This document shows positions 5,616 through 9,325 of a stretch of 9,325 nt of DNA, piece by piece; the first letter of the stretch is position 1, and every line of letters begins with the position of its first letter. The stretch is from the NCBI GenBank assembly GCA_003454975.1, contig DMST01000411.1, forward strand, positions 1 to 9,325, in the 5' to 3' direction. Origin of the DNA: Cytophagales bacterium (GTDB lineage Bacteria > Bacteroidota > Bacteroidia > Cytophagales > Cyclobacteriaceae). The position numbers and the translations under genes were made by a program. Below the pieces are notes generated by a model that saw only the letters and a program-made list of their open reading frames with translations, had not been told where the DNA came from and did no database searches.

Positions 5616-7130
5616 ATGGCAAATATTGGCAAAATCACCCAGGTAATTGGTCCTGTAGTCGACGTAGCCTTCGACGCTGAAGGGTCCAAGTTGCCTAACA
5701 TCCTTGACGCAGTGCATGTGACCAAGGAAGACGGTACCCTGGTAGTATTGGAAGTACAGCAGCACCTTGGTGAGGATCGTGTGCGTACCATCGCAATGGA
5801 CGGTACCGAAGGTTTGGTGCGTGGCATGGATGTAACCGACACCGGTTCGCCGATCAAAATGCCCATCGGAGAGGAAATCCGTGGCCGTCTATTCAATGTA
5901 GTGGGTGAAGCCATCGACGGTATTGACCAGCCTGAAACAGGCAAAGGGTTGCCCATTCACCGTCAAGCTCCTGCTTTCGAAGAGCTTTCTTCTTCAGTAG
6001 AAATTCTTTACACCGGTATCAAAGTAATTGACCTGATTGCCCCTTACGTAAAAGGTGGTAAAATTGGCCTCTTTGGTGGTGCGGGTGTAGGTAAAACCGT
6101 ATTGATCCAGGAGCTGATCAACAACATTGCAAAAGCATACGCTGGTTTGTCAGTATTCGCTGGTGTGGGTGAGCGTACTCGTGAGGGTAACGACCTGCTG
6201 CGTGAGATGATCGAATCCGGTGTTATTAAATATGGTGAAGAGTTCGAAAAATCACTGGAAGACGGTGGTTGGGACCTCACCAAGGTAGACAAAGCGCAGC
6301 TGAAAGAGTCGCAAGCTACCTTCGTATTTGGTCAGATGAACGAGCCTCCCGGTGCACGTGCTCGGGTAGCCCTGTCAGGACTTACTGTAGCGGAGTACTT
6401 CCGCGATGGTGACGGCGAAGGCCAAGGTAAAGACATCCTGTTCTTTATCGACAACATCTTCCGCTTTACCCAGGCCGGTTCTGAGGTATCCGCCCTGCTA
6501 GGTCGTATGCCTTCAGCGGTAGGTTACCAGCCTACACTGGCTACGGAGATGGGTGCCATGCAAGAGCGTATTACCTCTACCAAGCGTGGTTCTATTACTT
6601 CGGTACAAGCAGTTTACGTACCTGCGGATGACTTGACTGACCCCGCGCCTGCCACTACGTTTGCTCACTTGGACGCCACTACGGTACTTTCTCGTAAGAT
6701 TGCCTCTTTGGGAATCTACCCTGCAGTGGATCCCCTGGATTCTACCTCACGGATCTTGTCTGAGGAAATCTTGGGTGCTGAGCACTACAACTGTGCACAA
6801 CGCGTAAAAGAGACTCTACAGCGCTATAACGAACTGCAAGACATCATCGCCATCCTGGGTATGGATGAATTGAGCGAGGAAGACAAAGAGCTGGTATACC
6901 GTGCACGGAAAGTACAGCGCTTCCTGTCTCAGCCTTTCCACGTGGCCGAGCAGTTTACCGGTAAGCCCGGAGCGTTCGTAGACATCAAAGACACCATCAA
7001 AGGCTTTACCGAAATTTTGGACGGTAAGTATGACGACATCCCCGAGCCTGCCTTCAACTTGAAAGGTACTATCGAGGAGGCCGTAGAAGATGGTCGTAAG
7101 ATGATTGCCGAAGCAGAGGCTAACGCCTAA
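5616..7130 (+). CDS. atpD: F1F0 ATP synthase subunit beta
   Basis: AtpD is the catalytic F1 subunit that makes ATP from ADP and phosphate at the cytoplasmic face of the membrane-bound synthase. The 504-residue protein shows the beta-barrel N-terminus (IGKITQVIGPVVDVAF), the Walker A loop GGAGVGKT (154-161), the catalytic-glutamate segment GERTREGND (185-193), FGQMNEPPGARAR (238-250), the Walker B strand DILFFIDN (273-280), LLGRMPSAVGYQPTLATEMG (294-313), the family signature PAVDPLDSTSR (369-379) and DELSEEDKE (417-425). Compared with the E. coli subunit there is an extra acidic/basic stretch at about 203-232, before FVFGQMNEPPG. I recall a similar insertion in other Bacteroidota. The gene has its own promoter at 5537-5567, an A-rich leader without a Shine-Dalgarno sequence, and is followed by atpC after 28 bases. 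The other atp genes are not in the window. Confidence 0.99.
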   Translation: MANIGKITQVIGPVVDVAFDAEGSKLPNILDAVHVTKEDGTLVVLEVQQHLGEDRVRTIAMDGTEGLVRGMDVTDTGSPIKMPIGEEIRGRLFNVVGEAIDGIDQPETGKGLPIHRQAPAFEELSSSVEILYTGIKVIDLIAPYVKGGKIGLFGGAGVGKTVLIQELINNIAKAYAGLSVFAGVGERTREGNDLLREMIESGVIKYGEEFEKSLEDGGWDLTKVDKAQLKESQATFVFGQMNEPPGARARVALSGLTVAEYFRDGDGEGQGKDILFFIDNIFRFTQAGSEVSALLGRMPSAVGYQPTLATEMGAMQERITSTKRGSITSVQAVYVPADDLTDPAPATTFAHLDATTVLSRKIASLGIYPAVDPLDSTSRILSEEILGAEHYNCAQRVKETLQRYNELQDIIAILGMDELSEEDKELVYRARKVQRFLSQPFHVAEQFTGKPGAFVDIKDTIKGFTEILDGKYDDIPEPAFNLKGTIEEAVEDGRKMIAEAEANA

Positions 7131-7158
7131 TTCGGATTCCATACAAAAAGCATCACGT

Positions 7159-7410
7159 ATGTATCTTGAGATAATTACTCCCGAACAGAAAGTGTTCGAA
7201 GGCGAAGTGGACTCAGCTACCTTTCCTGGCAGCAACGGTACCTTCCAAGTGCTGAATGATCACGCCCCCTTGGTTAGCTCCTTAGCCAAAGGCGAGGTGA
7301 AGTATTCGGCCAAAACCGGAGAGCATACGATTATTATCGACGGCGGCGTAGTAGAGGTGTTGAACAACACCATTTCTCTACTGGCAGAAGCCGTATCAGA
7401 AGAGGCATAA
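7159..7410 (+). CDS. atpC: F1F0 ATP synthase subunit epsilon (short form)
   Basis: AtpC is the central-stalk epsilon subunit that sits on gamma and the c-ring. The 83-residue product is only the N-terminal beta-sandwich domain: MYLEIITPEQKVFEGEV at the start, FPGSNGTFQVLNDHAPLVSSL (22-42) and IDGGVVEVLNNTISLLAE (60-77) are typical. It ends where the C-terminal two-helix domain of the roughly 130-140-residue E. coli-type subunit would begin, so the inhibitory helices are absent. I know this short form from other Bacteroidota. The ATG at 7159 was chosen because the family begins at MxLEIITPE. An in-frame ATG at 7105 would add 18 unrelated residues and overlap atpD. It is co-transcribed with atpD and closed by the terminator at 7436-7467. 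Confidence 0.96.
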   Translation: MYLEIITPEQKVFEGEVDSATFPGSNGTFQVLNDHAPLVSSLAKGEVKYSAKTGEHTIIIDGGVVEVLNNTISLLAEAVSEEA

Positions 7411-7435
7411 TTTGTAAGTTTCCATATTTGTGATC

Positions 7436-7467
7436 AAAAAAGCCGTCCTCATAGGACGGCTTTTTTT
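7436..7467 (+). terminator. Rho-independent terminator of the atpD-atpC operon
   Basis: AGCCGTCCT at 7441-7449 pairs perfectly with AGGACGGCT at 7453-7461 around a three-base loop. It is preceded by an A-run and followed by a T-run, so it could work in both directions. It lies about 25 bases after the atpC stop codon. Confidence 0.95.
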
Positions 7468-7533
7468 GTGTGCTTATCACTAGCTGCTTGGCATCAATAA
7501 GGTATTAGGGGTACCGATTTTCCTGCCCGAAGC

Positions 7534-8121
7534 ATGGGGTTGATGCAATTATCTCCAAGACTCTATGTATCTTACCTTATGCCATTCAATCGCCTGGACC
7601 ATGATTTAGTTGGAGAGTTGCGCCCACGTTTCCGGCTGGCCACTACCTTGCCTGCTGAGGAGGTATTCGAACAGCTCAAGGCACATATCGAAACAGAACC
7701 TTCCATACAAGGGACTTCTTTGCCCCACTATGCCATCCTGAAAGTACCCGCCGAGCAGGCCCAATTTTGGTCTCCTGAGTTACAAATTCGGGTAGATCAG
7801 GACCACCCTACTACCGACGATAACCACACGGTGTTGAGATGCCTATTGGGGCCACGGCAAGCGGCTTGGTCACTTTTCGCCTTCTTCTACGTATTGGTTG
7901 GGGTCATCACCTTCTTTGGTGGAAGCTACGGTTTGGTTCAGGTTTCATTGGGCAAATCCTCCCCACTGGTATGGGCACTCCCTATCGGCCTTGGGCTCAT
8001 TTTCGTTTTGTGGCTAATGGCGAAAGCAGGACAACGAGCCAGCAAAGAACAGATGCACCACTTGGTGAGCGCCCTCTACCATTTCTTGGATGCCCGTGGT
8101 GAGCTCAAAAGGGTAGAGTGA
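7534..8121 (+). CDS. Two-helix membrane protein of a conserved Bacteroidota family, unknown function
   Basis: The 195-residue protein has a soluble N-terminal region (about 1-105), two transmembrane helices at about 110-132 (WSLFAFFYVLVGVITFFGG) and 145-164 (LVWALPIGLGLIFVLWLMAKAG), and a short C-terminal helix (KEQMHHLVSALYHFLD). The pattern LRPRF (29-33), a FWSPEL motif (78-83) followed by a LLGPRQAAW block just before the first helix, and AKAGQRxxxEQMHHL after the second helix matches a family I remember from many Bacteroidota, usually listed as hypothetical. I know of no function for it. The start is uncertain: family members begin shortly before LRPRF, so the ATG at 7579 (MPFNRLDHD) may be the true start, giving 180 residues. 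It follows the atpC terminator and must have its own promoter, which I could not identify. It converges with the M16 peptidase gene. Confidence 0.8.
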   Translation: MGLMQLSPRLYVSYLMPFNRLDHDLVGELRPRFRLATTLPAEEVFEQLKAHIETEPSIQGTSLPHYAILKVPAEQAQFWSPELQIRVDQDHPTTDDNHTVLRCLLGPRQAAWSLFAFFYVLVGVITFFGGSYGLVQVSLGKSSPLVWALPIGLGLIFVLWLMAKAGQRASKEQMHHLVSALYHFLDARGELKRVE

Positions 8122-8203
8122 ATTCTAAAAACCTGCTCTGAACTTCCTTCCTTTATCCTAGTCCACTGTCAACAGAACCTCAAGAGGGTGATCACTCACA
8201 AAA

Positions 8204-9325
8204 TCAACCGTAGTACATCACAGCACTTCGTTCTGGACGGAGTAGGGTTTGCGCCTTCTCCAAAATAGCCGCTGACGAAACGGCTTGAATGTGCTCTGAT
8301 TCGGTATAAGGATAATCGGGAAAACCAGAATTGGCCGCATAGGCCAAGGTAGTACAGCGACTTAGCAACTCTATCTGCCCCATGATCAGCGAGCTCTCGG
8401 CTTGGTTCTTCACTTTGGTGAGTTCCTCTTCACTAGGGGGATTGGCCTTTAGCTCCTCAATTACGTCCCAAACTCCCGCCTCAGCCTCCTCCAGAGACAC
8501 ACCGGGCAACAAACGACCGGCTACCATCAACAAACCTGGATCCAGCGAACCCATCACAAAGCCAGAGATGGAGTTAAATAGCTTACGCTCATTTACCAAG
8601 GCTTGGTGCAGTCGGGCACTCTCTCCACGACCCAACACATCACTCAGCAAGTCCGCTTCGTGGTAGTCCCTTGTGAACCGCTGTGCCATGGGAAAGCCCA
8701 TGTATAGGGTAGGAATCGGCACTTGGGCATCTACAGTCATTACCCGCTTTTGGGCAGGCTCTTGTTCCTGTGGCAACTGCCGATGGTAGGTTTCCCCTGC
8801 GGGGATAGGGCCAAACCATTTCTCGGCCAACCTGCGTACCTCCTCAGGAGGAGTAGGCCCGCCAACCACTAGCGTAGCATTGCCCGGATGATAAAACTTA
8901 TGAAAGAAGGCCTCCACGTCCGCCATGGTAGCCTCCTCTATGTGGGCAATTTCTTTCCCAATGGTAGCCCATCGGTACGGATGCTGTTGGTATACCAAAG
9001 GGCGAAACTTAAGCCACAGGTCTCCGTAAGGTTGGTTCAGGTACCGCTGCTTAAACTCCTCAATCACCACACTGCGCTGGACCTCCAGTACTTTAGGATC
9101 AAAGGAGAGACTAAGCATCCGATCACTCTCTAGCCAGAAAGCCGTCTCCAGATTTACGGCAGGCAGCTGTACGTAGTAATTCGTGATATCCGGACTGGTA
9201 AAGGCATTGCTATTGCCCCCCACCCGCTGCAAGGGTTTGTCGAAATTGGCAACATGCCGGCTCCCCCCAAACATCAGGTGCTCGAACAGATGAGCAAACC
9301 CTGTTTTCTCAGGATGCTCATCGCG
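8204..9325 (-). CDS. M16 family zinc metallopeptidase (5' end outside window)
   Basis: The frame stays open to the right edge, so 373 residues are visible and the start lies beyond the window; about 40 residues are probably missing compared with a single-unit M16B protein. The inverted zinc motif HxxEH is present as HLFEH at residues 12-16 from the edge (upstream of the first in-window ATG at 9274). The third ligand fits the second Glu of VVIEEF, about 74 residues later, after the usual NAFTSPDITNYY segment. The second domain is recognisable around LYMGFPMA and LSDVLGRGESARLHQALV, which resemble the partner domain of mitochondrial processing peptidase-like proteins. The zinc ligands are intact, so it should be an active peptidase, probably periplasmic or membrane-attached, although the signal peptide is not visible. 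Many M16 peptidases work with a second M16 subunit; none lies downstream. No convincing terminator was found in the 82-base convergent gap. Confidence 0.93.
   Translation of the reverse strand, partial: RDEHPEKTGFAHLFEHLMFGGSRHVANFDKPLQRVGGNSNAFTSPDITNYYVQLPAVNLETAFWLESDRMLSLSFDPKVLEVQRSVVIEEFKQRYLNQPYGDLWLKFRPLVYQQHPYRWATIGKEIAHIEEATMADVEAFFHKFYHPGNATLVVGGPTPPEEVRRLAEKWFGPIPAGETYHRQLPQEQEPAQKRVMTVDAQVPIPTLYMGFPMAQRFTRDYHEADLLSDVLGRGESARLHQALVNERKLFNSISGFVMGSLDPGLLMVAGRLLPGVSLEEAEAGVWDVIEELKANPPSEEELTKVKNQAESSLIMGQIELLSRCTTLAYAANSGFPDYPYTESEHIQAVSSAAILEKAQTLLRPERSAVMYYG

Noticed and set aside
7105..7158. N-terminal extension of atpC from an ATG inside atpD
   Set aside because: The added 18 residues have no counterpart in the family, which begins at MYLEIITPE; the extension only reflects an open frame.
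8188..8195. GTGATCAC palindrome in the convergent gap as a terminator or Crp site
   Set aside because: It is a single eight-base palindrome with no loop or T-run and lies past the ends of both converging genes.
1..9325. Mobile element, tRNA, rRNA, defence or biosynthetic cluster
   Set aside because: No transposase, integrase, terminal repeats, cloverleaf or rRNA sequence, nor any cluster-type enzyme set, was seen on either strand by reading.

Overview
The window looks like a chromosomal segment of a Bacteroidota bacterium of moderate G+C (roughly 50% in most genes), plausibly from the Saprospiria (Lewinella-like) branch; the branch assignment is inference. The signs are: an isolated atpD-atpC pair with a very short epsilon subunit, a near-perfect Bacteroidota-type promoter (TTG, 20 bp gap, TAGCTTTG) before atpD, no clear Shine-Dalgarno sequences before any start, a histidine kinase with the HQLGTPLSS type of H-box, and several protein families I associate with this phylum.

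Layout. 1-69 is the last 22 codons of an unidentified plus-strand gene. 201-788 encodes a Crp/Fnr-type regulator, followed by a small secreted, probably outer-membrane protein (985-1611). Facing them on the minus strand are a DUF5995-like protein (1797-2618) and, upstream of it, a 429-residue exported protein with a helical middle and a barrel-like C-terminal half (2691-3980). Two hairpins oriented for the minus strand separate these units (2654-2684 and 1664-1692). A 301-bp divergent gap (3981-4281) contains palindromes and a strikingly G-poor plus-strand leader ending in an eight-base periodic array just before a membrane histidine kinase (4282-5511). Then come atpD (5616-7130) and atpC (7159-7410), closed by a textbook terminator at 7436-7467. 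A two-helix membrane protein of a Bacteroidota family (7534-8121) follows, converging on an M16 zinc peptidase (8204-9325) that runs off the right edge.

Functionally this is mostly housekeeping and envelope material. AtpD and AtpC are the catalytic and rotor-epsilon subunits of F1, and the remaining atp genes are not here. The histidine kinase has no response regulator beside it. Two exported proteins of unknown function and the M16 peptidase are envelope or periplasm related. I see no mobile element, CRISPR array, tRNA, rRNA or recognisable defence or biosynthetic cluster. The least explained structure is the octamer-periodic, G-poor leader in front of the kinase.
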